In this document: piece after piece, positions 35,580 through 45,322 of the stretch | Layout of the letters: every line of letters begins with the position of its first letter | How positions within the stretch are numbered: position 1 is the first letter of the stretch | Assembly: GCA_043228905.1 (NCBI GenBank) | Contig: JBHGNT010000004.1 | Span: 10,230,001-10,294,000 of the forward strand | Source of the DNA: Azolla caroliniana | Lineage: Eukaryota; Polypodiophyta | Length of the DNA: 64,000 nucleotides | Direction: 5' to 3' | Notes under the pieces: generated by a model | Database searches by the model: none | What the model saw: the letters and a program-made list of their open reading frames with translations, nothing else | What the model was told of the DNA's origin: nothing | Made by a program: the position numbers and the translations under genes

Positions 35580-35906
35580 ACGACGTTTCTATTTGCTACC
35601 AAATAATAATTAGGCTTGGTGAGGAAATCTCGGACATGGACGGTGCAAAGACATTTTGAATGGCGTGTGCGATCTACACCGTTCGATCTCTGTCTATAAA
35701 AAGTGCGTGCTTAAAACCTCACTCGGGTTTGACGAGCCCCTGTCACATCTAACCCGGGGAATGTAATTATCGAAGCCTAACCCAGAGTCTTCACCTAACC
35801 CGGGCCTTAAGATCCTATAATCCTAACCCACAGTCCTTTCACCTAACCCGGGCCTTATAATCCAATTGTCCTAACCTGGTCCTTCAAACCTAACCCGGGC
35901 ACAACT
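35580..35906 (-). repeat. Left inverted terminal segment with CCTAACCCGGG subterminal repeats
   Basis: From 35584 to about 35740 the sequence is the inverted, diverged copy of 53209-53368; matched blocks include GCCTAATTAT-ATTTGGT, ACCGTTCGATCTCTGTC against GA-AGAGATCGAACGGT, and CATTCAAAA. Inside it lie seven copies of CCTAACCCGGG or variants (35750-35905), the reverse complement of the repeats on the right side. This arrangement is that of the two ends of a DNA transposon with subterminal repeats. Confidence 0.7.
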
Positions 35907-36452
35907 CCAACAAGATTAAAACCCTACATAAATTCTTTTTCCCCAAATTTTCAAAATTTGAAACCTACACCTGCATTTGCAAGTGCATTAGAACCAAAAG
36001 CTACCCCCGCACCTACATCAGAATAGCTACTGGATACACTTTAAGATACATTCTTTCCCTCTTTTCTCTCTTTGCCTCTCTATCGTTATTAGGCATCCAA
36101 GACTCTATGCATATGATCTTTCATCTTAGTTGAAAAATTGAAAAACATTGATCATCATATGTCTTTCCTACCATTAACAACTATGCCCCGTCTCTTATGC
36201 ATTTGGTATGCTATTTATTTCTAAATCGTATATCTACTAGCAAATATATGTGGTTGATTATATAACTAGTTATAAATTATTGTTCTAAAAAATTAGAACA
36301 TATGGTATATTTTGCTTTTGGATGGTCATTTTATAGAGTTGCTTGGCTATGGATGAGGAACATATTTTTTGTCATAGCCCTATGATGTTTTCAAATCCAA
36401 TTTTTTTTGTCATGTAACATTTTCAAAGGCCTTAGATGGATGGATTGCCATC
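35907..36452. other. AT-rich internal sequence next to the left terminal segment
   Basis: No coding content seen. A pair of short complementary AT-rich runs (TCCCCAAATTTTCAAAATTTG near 35940) may be part of the transposon's subterminal area. It ends at the CCATC duplication of gypsy element D. Confidence 0.4.
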
Positions 36453-36687
36453 TGTCAGAACCAAGGATAAAAGATAGAGTGATGGAAGAAGGATAGAGAG
36501 GAATGGATGTATAAGATAGAGAAAGAAAGAGAATGGATACAAGATATGTAATGAGAGCTAAAGACTAGTGTTGATTCGAATTGATTTGAGAATACATGTA
36601 TACGCTTATTTATAGGTTCCTATAGAATAGCTTAGAGATTTCTAGAATGTTCTAGAATGTTCTAGACCTAGAATGCTCTAGAATAGC
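36453..36687 (-). repeat. Gypsy D 3' LTR, truncated
   Basis: About 235 bases match 41332-41566 almost exactly. The element-side part of the LTR, the polypurine tract and most of the chromodomain are lost by one deletion joined at an ATTCTAG sequence. Confidence 0.88.
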
Positions 36688-39600
36688 AGCTACCTCGTAT
36701 TCGGGGCCGTCCACAAGTTGTACAGAAGGCGGTGGTGGCACGACACGATCAGGAATTAAAGAGGTGTGGCAAGGTTCCAAAAGAGAGCTATGAAAGACAG
36801 GGTGAAGCCGCATATGTGCAGGAAGGTTAAGACGAAATGTTGCATCATTAATCTGCGTCGTGATGACAAAAGGACCTAAGCGTTGATAGTCAAGCTTAGC
36901 ACACGGTCGGGTAGTCTTGATGTGACGACGAAGCAACCATACACGGTCACCAACCTTAAACGGAGACTTAAGACGATGTCGATCGGCATTGGTCTTATGG
37001 TGTGCTTGCGCTTTCTGAAGATGTGACGATAACTCGAACTGGATTTGTTGTAGTCGGTGGAGGTGATGCGCCGCACTAGGGTTTCGTGACACCTCGGGAA
37101 GATCCAGTATACACCATCGAGGGTGGTTGCCGGTGTAGGCAAAGAAAGGTGTAACTTTGGTAGAAGAGTGGACCGTGTTGTTGTATGCAAACTCAGCAAG
37201 ATGTAAAATTTTACTCCAATCATCTTGTTGATAACTAATGAAACATCGAAGATATTGCTCAAGCGTTTGATTTGTGCGCTATGTTTGTCCGTCAGTTTGT
37301 GGATGATAAGCCAAAGAGAGTTTGCAAGAGATTTTGAGGCCTGCCCATAGGTGCTTCCAAAAGTGTGAGATAAATTGAGGACCTCGATTGCTAATAATAT
37401 CATTCGGGAGACCATGATGGCGAAACACTTCACGCATAATGAGATCTGCAGTTTCTTCACTATTGATGGTCTTTACACATGGTACAAAATGTGCCATCTT
37501 GGTGAACCGATCCACTACTGTTAAAATAGTATCAAAGCCTTTGGAAGGTGGCAGATCCGTAATGAAATCCATAGAAATAGATTGCCATGGCTTGTTGGGA
37601 GGGGGTAATGGTTGTAGTAAGCCATAAGGGTGATGCCAGGGTATTTTGGCGCAACAGCAGGTGTCACAAGTGCGAACATAATCTTCGACAAATTTTTGCA
37701 AGTGAGGCCACCAAAACAAACGTTTCACCAGCTCAATGGTCTTAGAAATACCAAAATGTCTAGCCATGGGGGCATCATGACAGTGTTCCAACACTTGAAG
37801 TTGGGGTGATCCGTCGGGGACGTAAAGGAGATTCTTGTAGAAGAGTAAACCATCTTGCCACTTGAAGTCCTTATAATGTTGAGATGACCCTGGCAATGTG
37901 GAGCAAGATGGACAACTTGAACCACAGTGGGCTAAGACATCCTTAGCAAAATCATCCGAATGAAGTTGTTGCCGAATAGTGTCAAGAAGGGTAGAATCAA
38001 GTGGTGTGGCATAAATTGTTGTTACTTGTAGCTTTGATGGCCCGAGGAGAGTTTGCTTTTGATTGTCAAAGGCCGGATCTCCAGGTCGAAGTGCTAGATA
38101 CGAACACCGAGACAAAGCATCTGCTTTCCCTTGTTTTCTGGGGCGAAAAATGATCTTGAAATTGAAACGCGTTAGAAATTGGGCCCACCGAGCTTGTCGT
38201 CTATTTAATACTCGAGCTGTTTGAAAATATGTGAGATTTTTGTGATCACTATAAATGATAATCTGATGAGGTGATCCTTCTAGAAAATGACGCCATTGCT
38301 CGAATGAGTCGACCACAGCTAGTAACTCCTTGTCATGCACCTCATAGTTTATCTCCGAAACAGTAAACTTTCTCGAGTGAAACGCGACTGGATGTATCTG
38401 CCCGTCCTCGCCTGGTTGCGATAGGATACTCCCCAATGCAAAGTCTGATGCATCCGCCTCAATAGTAAATGGCTTTTCAGGATGGGTGCTGATGTGAATG
38501 CCTCTTTTAGCTGCATAAAAGCCTTGTCCGCTTCGATACTCCAAAAAAATGCTTGATTTTTCTTGGTGAGTTGAGTAAGGGGTAACACAATGCTTGAATA
38601 ATTATGTATGAATTTGCGATAGAAGTTCGCAAATCCGAGGAAACACTGGACATCCCGAACTGAGCATGGGGGTTTCCATTCCAATATTGTTTGGACTTTT
38701 GCCGGGTCCATGAAAACACCCTGGGATGAAATAGTGTATCCCAAAAATTCGACTTGTTTGCAATCAAAACTGCATTTCTCAAGTTTGGCGTAAAGACCAT
38801 ACTTCCTTAGGCGTTCAAGTACTTGCCGCACATGTATATCATGCTCCCCCTGTGTTTTAGAGTAAATCAATAGATCATCTAGGTAGATGATTAGAAAAAT
38901 ATCCAAGAAATCCCGGAAGATGTCATTTGCCATATGTTGGAATACGGCAGGTGCATTTGTGAGCCCGAAAGGCATGACTGTATACTCGAAATGACCATAC
39001 CGAGTACGAAATGTTGTTTTCCACTCATCTCCTGGCCGAATTCGAACAAGATTATATGCACCCCTTAGATCAATTTTGGTAAAATGCTTTGCCCCACCAA
39101 TGCGTTCTAAGAGATTGGAGATTAAAGGTAAAGCATACCTATTCCTTATGGTGACTTTATTTAAGCCTCGATAGTCCACGACCAAACGAAGGGAGTCGTC
39201 CTTTTTCTTCACAAAAAAGATAGGAGCACCAGATGGAGACTTTGAATGTCGAATAAACCCATGTGCAAGATTTTCCTCGATGTATTCTCGAAGAACCTCA
39301 AGCTCAGTGGGTGATAAATTGTAAATCGGACCCCACGGAGGCTCTTTTCCTGGTTGGAGATCAATAGGACAGTCGTACGGTCGATGCTTTGGAAGAACAC
39401 TAGCTTTGACTTTGTCGAAAACATCAGCATAGTCTTGATATTTTTTGGGAATTTGGATGTCTGAATTCCCTTGAGTGACACTAGAAGGTGTCACTGATAC
39501 TGCAAATAAGAAAAGGTCCTCCTTGCCTCCCACTTGGTGCAATTGTTGCAATGTGATGGCTGAAATTTGATGAGAAGGATATGGTGCATCGGTAGAACTA

Positions 39601-40343
39601 TATACTTTGGGAGGATAATCCCGAGTTCGATCCTTGACAATGATATTTTCTGCTAAAGGGCACCTAATTTCTCGCTTCCTCCAATCGATTCTAGGGTTAT
39701 GTAGCTCGAACCATGGCAAACCGAGGACAATTGGATGCTCAGGACTACGGATTATGTTAAAGGAAACTACACATCCTAAATCACCCAAGAGTATGTGTAT
39801 TGGCTCAGACTCTTCAAATATCTTCCCGGAAGCTATGGGGCATCCATCAATCACTACTACGGAAACTGGACAAGGAAGTGTATGCAAGGATATTTGGTGT
39901 TTTTGGGCAAAATCTCTATCCATGAAACAAGAATTGGCTCCAGTATCTAAGAGGGCTTGGACTTGAAGTTGACAACTGGGTGTCCTAACTTGTACTAGGG
40001 CTGAGAAGACTCTACTAACATGCTTGGAAGAAATGGAACCCACACCAGGTTGTACATATCTAGGGTTGTCCAACCAAATGGCTCCTATTTTGGCCGGACT
40101 TATTCGTTTGACTCCTCTTCTAATTGGCTTAGGACTTCAAATTTATTGGACAAGGGTGGATTATTCATAATATTAGATTCACTAACTACTTCTAAAATGT
40201 TGGACTCATTTTTATTGTCATAGTGAATTTGATTTACCTGACGTCTCGGCCTACGGGAGCAATGAATGGCTATATGTCCTGGACCTCCACAATATAAGCA
40301 CAGATGGTTTGCTCGACGACGTTGCTTCTCTTCGTCTGACAAC
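36655..40343 (-). pseudogene. Gypsy D zinc knuckle, protease, RT, RNase H and integrase
   Basis: From right to left: CCHC knuckle '[14 protein letters not shown]', protease 'VQALLDTGANSCFM', RT 'YRGLNKVTIRNRYALPLI' and 'LIIYLDDLLIYSKT' (YLDD), RNase H 'YSDHKNLTYFQTA', integrase 'CDTCCCAKIPWHHPYG', 'ISMDFITDLP' and 'YHPQTDGQT', and 'VWLLRRHIKTTRPC' ahead of the chromodomain. Frameshifts near 40090, 38350-38540 and 37280-37460 split it. The chromodomain stops after 'EYEVAAIL' where coding DNA runs into LTR sequence. Confidence 0.9.
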
Positions 40344-40351
40344 GGTCCTCA

Positions 40352-41263
40352 TCATTGGGTCATATCGATCTCCATGGATGTAGGACTATCCATTGGGACT
40401 GGACTACGTGTTTGCCTCGGAGTTGGAGCAGGGCTATACATTTGCCTTGGGGATGATTGCGCCATTACTGATGCAAAAGTTGGTGTGAATCTAGATCTTG
40501 TTATTTGTTGTTGTCGCTCACATCGACGCTCAAAAAGGCGATTATCACACCGTATTGCTCGACTAATAGCTTCTGTAAGTGACCTTGGATCCTCAGGGAA
40601 GGTAAGAAGTAAGTCTTTGACATCACTACGAAGGCCTGAACGGAATTGCTCCATTAGGGCTTGTTCATCCCAAGGAATATCGCTTGCAATGAGACGGAAA
40701 TTGGCAGCATATGTTGAAGCTGGTTGATCACCTTGACGAAGTGTACGAATCTTGTTGATAGCTGTTCTCGCCCCATCAGTATCTCCGAAACAAGCCTTAA
40801 ATTCCTTGATAAATTCCTCGAAATTATTTAGTAGAGGAGAATTGGTCTCTAGCAATGGAGCAAACCACGACAATGCTATGCCAGTCAATAAAGTGCCCAC
40901 TAGCCCGACTCGTGATGCATCTGTTGGATAACGTGCGGGATGCATTTGAATCACCAACCGTACTTGATTCAAAAAACCTCGGAAATGCGCCCTCGACCCA
41001 TCAAATTTAGCTGGGAGGCTAATTTTGGGCTCCTTGATAAGTCCCTGACCTTCAACCCTTTGTTGTTGTAACACGACGATTGTCGACTCTAACTGTTGCA
41101 CTCGTCGCGTGAACTCCTCTTGTTGTTGTTGCTTCTCTATAGTAACCTTTTGTAGATCCCCAAGTAGACGTTGATTCTCTACTTCAAGAGATGCGAACTT
41201 GGATTTAAGGTTCTCCATTTCTGCAACAAGGGTGAGATATTCTTCTGAGTTAATGGCAGCCAT
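40352..41263 (-). pseudogene. Gypsy D gag
   Basis: The likely start 'MAAINSEEYLTLVAEMENLK' is at 41263, after the (GA)n tract at 41292-41318; an upstream in-frame ATG lies inside the LTR. A coiled-coil N terminus precedes the retrotransposon gag core ('RAHFRGFLNQVRLVI', 'FKACFGD', 'LRQGDQPASTYAANFR'). The frame is closed by two adjacent TGA codons at 40349-40354, after which it continues into the zinc knuckle in the same frame, as if CGA-CGA had become TGA-TGA. Confidence 0.88.
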
Positions 41264-41291
41264 GGTTTCAGGATGGTTACAAAGGAGGATA

Positions 41292-41322
<31 letters not shown>

Positions 41323-41331
41323 GAATCAAAC

Positions 41332-41740
41332 TGTCAGAACCAAGGATAAAAGATAGAGTGATGGAAGAAGGATAGAGAAGAATGGATGTATAAGATAGAG
41401 AAAGAAAGAGAATGGATACAAGATATGTAATGAGAGCTAAAGACTGGTGTTGATTCGAATTGATTTGAGAATACATGTATGCGCTTATTTATAGGTTCCT
41501 ATAGAATAGCCTAGAGATTTCTAGAATGTTCTAGAATGTTCTAGACCTAGAATGCTCTAGGACATTCTAGAACATTCTAGAATAATCTAGAGTTTTTACA
41601 ATAATCAATGTAATACAAGAAGTAGCTTTTATTGTTTCATATAACAATAAGCTATCTTAATGGTTGAGGTTTTCAAGTATGAATTACAAGGTTCGAGGTT
41701 CAAGTCCGGGTGACGCCATAATGGTCATGTGTTCATGACA
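41332..41740 (-). repeat. Gypsy D 5' LTR
   Basis: Boundaries rest on TG/CA ends, on the CCATC duplication, and on the match to 36453-36687. It contains four AGAACATTCTAGA-type palindromic repeats at 41520-41585 that look like heat-shock-element clusters (nGAAn/nTTCn), and a tRNA-like stretch at about 41645-41720. Confidence 0.65.
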
Positions 41741-41822
41741 CCATCAAATTCTCATGTTGGTAATTGCCATCAAATTCTCTAAACACACAAAAGGCTCTAT
41801 TCTATATGAGTTAACAAGTGCT

Positions 41823-42242
41823 TGTTAAAACGAATAGCATGGGGAAGCAATAGAAAACCGAACACAGAAAAATAGGTTTACTGGAGAGCTTAGAATATAC
41901 ACAGTACGCGGGAGAGATAGAGACAGAGAGCACACAAAACTCAATTCAAAAGATAATACTCAATCTGTACATCGTATGTGTTCAATGAACACTTTTATAC
42001 AAGTCCATACAGACTGAAAGAAGTACGGTGTACTTCAATGCTCACACGAGCGTCTGACACTAACTATGAGACATTAACTACCTAGTAGTCTAGGCTGCTA
42101 CTAGGCTTCCGGTTATTGATGGATCCGGCTAACCGACTCCCCAGCTCACCGGCTCACTTGCTCACCGGCTCATCCTTCCGGATGCCGATCTGGCTCAGGC
42201 TTATTCAGTCGATCCGGATCTAGTTGAGCTTGCCGCTCAACA
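41823..42242 (-). repeat. Copia D 3' LTR
   Basis: TG...CA ends and an adjoining polypurine tract (GAGCTTGAGGGGGAG on the minus strand, 42243-42258). No second copy is available for comparison, so the outer boundary is provisional. Confidence 0.75.
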
Positions 42243-44596
42243 CTCCCCCTCAAGCTCAACTTGATGTCGGATCGTAGTGTCAGTCTCCATGGCAGCCGGT
42301 CTTTCCACCCGGCTCCTTCTGGCATCACTCCGCCTCGCTCGCGCTCCTCGTCTGGTCCGGTCCCGTTTGCCGCGACCCTTCTGTTTCTGTGCACCTCGAC
42401 CTCCTCGGTCGGCTTGTCTGCTCAACAGGCCCAAATCAGCTCCCTCGCTGCTGTGACTTTGGCGCTTGTCGGTTCGCCGATTCCTTCGTGTTGGTGTTGA
42501 CTTTTGCTGCCTTCTTGTCCTCTTGGCCTTTGGTTGATTCAGCATATCCGAATCAAACATCTGAACCGACTCGGTTTCCTCTGATCGGTTTTCGCTCTCG
42601 TCCGAGTTGGTTGTCTCCAACTCGTCTTCGGTCTTCTCACCCTTGATGGCTTCATCTCCCCCACGCTTGGTTGGCTTCGGCTCTTTCTTTCGACTGCTCC
42701 CCTTATGTCCAATTTCGGACTCTTCCGCGGATCCGCCCTCGGCTTCTTCAGCCAATCCGAAATCAAATTCGTCATCTGAGTCGGCATCACGGTCTTTTCC
42801 GCTCCTTTCCTGCTCCCTTCCATGGTCATCATGGACGTCTGTCCCCCTCAAGTTCGGCACATCGAGGTGACGCAACCCAAGCGCACCTGAGAATTGCCGC
42901 AACTTGTCCAGACCAAGAGGCTTGGTGAAGATGTCGGCGTTCTGCCGATTCGTCGGAACATACTGAAGTTCGACTTCACTAGAAAGGACACGCTCACGGA
43001 CAAAATGGTAGTGCACCTCAATGTGCTTGGTCCGGGCATGGAATACGGGTTTCCTCACTAGTTGGATGCTACTAAGGTTGTCACAGTAGATCGTCGTTGG
43101 ATTGGACACCTCCTGCTGCAGATCCTTAAGTAGCCGCTTCAACCATATGGCTTCACATGTCACGATGGCCGCTCCTCTATACTTGGCTTCGGTGCTCGAC
43201 AACACAATTGTCGGCTGCTTCTTGCTACTCCACGCAATCGCGGCACTCCCAAGAGAGAACGCAAACCCGAACGTGGATCGGTGATCCACGACGTTGCCGG
43301 CCCAGTCGGCATCGGTGTAGCCGACCAACTGCAGGGTTGTACCGGTCCGATATAGTAGCCCCCCGGTCCTTAGTGCCGCTTACGTACCGTAGGACATGTT
43401 GCGCACACTGAAGGTGCTCCTCGGTAGGTCGCACCATGAACTGACTAATCACCCCAACCGGGTAGCTAAGATCTGGTCGGGTGATGGTCAAGTATATAAG
43501 GCTTCCGACTATCTATCGGAACCTCGTCGAGTCGCATACCACTCCGGAATCGGGGCGAAGCTTGACGGTTCTATCCAGAGGAGTCGAGACGGACTTACAG
43601 TCGGCCATCTCGAATTTGAAGAGCATACTTAGCACGTAACGTCGTTGGCTGATCAGTATGCCTTCGAGGGTGCGGATCACTTTGATCCCGAGGAAGTAAT
43701 GAAGGCCCCCTAGGTCCTTCATGTCAAATGATGCCGCATGCTGGAGCTTCACATGGTCAATCTCACCTAGGTCGGCGCCGGTGATGACCAAGTCATCAAC
43801 ATAAAGTAAAATGCTAACTGGCCCGAGTCGACCTTTCCGGATGAACAATGAGGAGTCCGATTTTGACGTCGCAAAGCCCATCTGACGCAATCATTGCGTG
43901 ATCTTCGCGTTCCAGGCACGCAAGGCTTGCTTTAGTCCGTAAAGGGACTTCTTCAATCGGCACACCGCCGAATTGTTCGTTCCGAAGTGAAATCCAGGGG
44001 GTTGTACCATGTACACCTGTTCCTCAAGCTCACCTTGCAGGAACGCATTCTTTACATCTATCTGATGTAAGTGCCACCCCTTTGCCGCAGCTACCGCAAG
44101 CAAAACACAGAAGGTCGTCATCTTCGCGACCGGTGCAAACGTCTCATCGTAGTCGATGCCGTGTTTCTACGCAGTAGCCTTTCGCTACTAACCGGGCCTT
44201 GTATCGCTTGACCGAGCCGTCAGTGTTGTACTTGACCTTGTACACCCACCTACATCCAATCGGCTTCACACCTTTCGGTGCGTCAACCAGGTCCCAGGTT
44301 TCATTCTCCGCTAATGCGCGCATCTCTTCCTCCATTGCGGCGTGCCAATTTGCGTCCTTCACCGCTTCTGCGTAGCTCTCCGGCTCATGCACTTCTGCTA
44401 CATGGGTCATGTACGCATAGTGATGCGCCATGTACTCATTGTATCCAAACCGCACAATAGGGTTCTTCTGGCGGGTAGATCGGCGCAATTGGTCATTAGC
44501 CGATGTTGAGGCAATCTTAGTCGATGCGGACTTCGCTCTCGAAGACCCGTCATCACTTCCCTCGAAGTCGGATTCGCGTCGATTCGACTCGAGCAT
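42237..44596 (-). pseudogene. Copia D RT and RNase H with a long C-terminal extension
   Basis: RT signs: '[17 protein letters not shown]' and 'ILLYVDDLVITG'; RNase H signs: 'YTDADWAGNVVDHRSTFG' and 'LSSTEAKYRGAA'. Frameshifts near 44140 and 43340-43490 and a TGA at 43891 inactivate it. Normally such a pol ends soon after 'LRHLDVPNLRG'. Here the frame stays open from about 42857 to 42237, adding about 200 residues that are first acidic (Asp/Glu/Ser) and then strongly basic (Arg/Lys). The stop codon lies inside the LTR, so the polypurine tract itself encodes 'VELEGEC'. A second polypurine-like tract marks the start of the extension at 42841-42854. Confidence 0.85.
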
Positions 44597-44661
44597 TTCA
44601 TCCTTCGCATGATAGCATTGTAGATGGATGGAAAGTGAGTATTATGAAAACACACAACTCC

Positions 44662-45291
44662 TGTTGGGATTTCGGTCCCTCCGGATGGGATGTCCGGAGA
44701 TGAATGACGGCAAGCCCGGTTGCGGTTACGGAACCGGATGATGAAGAGTACCCGGCATGAAGCCGGATGAAGAGTACCCGGATACGGATCCGGATGATGA
44801 AGACCCCGGTTACGGAGCTGGATGACGAATGTACCCGGAGAGAGATCCGGATGCGGGGACATATTTGTGAATATGTTTGCCAAGAGCCCTTGAGGCTATA
44901 TTTGTAAATAGCCCGAAAGTCATATGTGTATAAATATGACTTAGGGCAAACAGTTATTGTTGTTGCTCATTCTATGTTTTCAGCCGAGAGAGAGCAAAGT
45001 GAGAGCAGCCGAGAGAGAGAGGAAGGAAGAGGTCGACGCCTCTGTGTAATACCGCCGCCTGTGGCGAAGGCAGTGAGCTCAAGGTTGTTGCCTTGTAGCT
45101 TCACCATTGTACATCTCTGTGTATAGTGATAGTTGGAGTTTGAGGACTCCCGTGGTTTTTCCCATTTAGGGTTTTCCACGTAAAACATCCTGTGTACTCT
45201 TCTCTCTATTGTCTTCGTGCATTTCGTGTATTTCCCGTTTTCTGTAAATCGATCCTATTCCTCGGTTGTGGCCGAGCACTGTTGTTCAACA
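44662..45291 (+). repeat. Copia E 5' LTR
   Basis: 630 bp, TGTTGGGATTTCGG...GTTCAACA. TATAAATA at 44929-44936 is the probable promoter. The hairpin CTCGGTTGTGGCCGAG lies at 45261-45276, close to the LTR end. Confidence 0.97.
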
Positions 45292-45294
45292 AAG

Positions 45295-45306
45295 TGGTAT
45301 CAGAGC
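45295..45306 (+). other. Copia E primer binding site
   Basis: TGGTATCAGAGC, four bases after the 5' LTR, complementary to the 3' end of plant initiator-methionine tRNA. Confidence 0.95.
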
Positions 45307-45322
45307 GACGGTAACACAGAAA

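Larger units (their letters stand above)
36453..41740 (-). mobile_element. Ty3/gypsy chromovirus D, degraded
   Basis: Both ends carry LTR sequence that starts TGTCAGAACC on the plus strand. The right (5') LTR spans 41332-41740 if the CCATC duplication (36448-36452 and 41741-41745) is accepted, giving TGTCA...TGACA ends. The left (3') LTR is only 36453-36687 and joins directly to the chromodomain codons. An alternative right end at 41600 would leave no target duplication. The two shared LTR portions differ by only a few bases, so the insertion is fairly young. Confidence 0.85.
41823..44600 (-). mobile_element. Ty1/copia element D, 5'-truncated
   Basis: Only the 3' part survives: a 420-bp 3' LTR at 41823-42242 (TGTTAAAACG...GCTCAACA on the plus strand), an internal part from the integrase tail through RT and RNase H, and no 5' LTR, gag, or integrase core. 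It lies directly between gypsy D and copia E. Its pol is closest to copia C within this window ('HYHFVRERVLSSEVELQYV'). Confidence 0.88.

Noticed and set aside
35441-35659. Tyr/Ile/His-rich open frames on both strands
   Set aside because: They are translations of (CATA)n and (TA)n microsatellites.
41600-41740. Complete tRNA gene
   Set aside because: Only A-box- and B-box-like pieces are visible; I cannot fold an acceptor stem or anticodon arm from this stretch.
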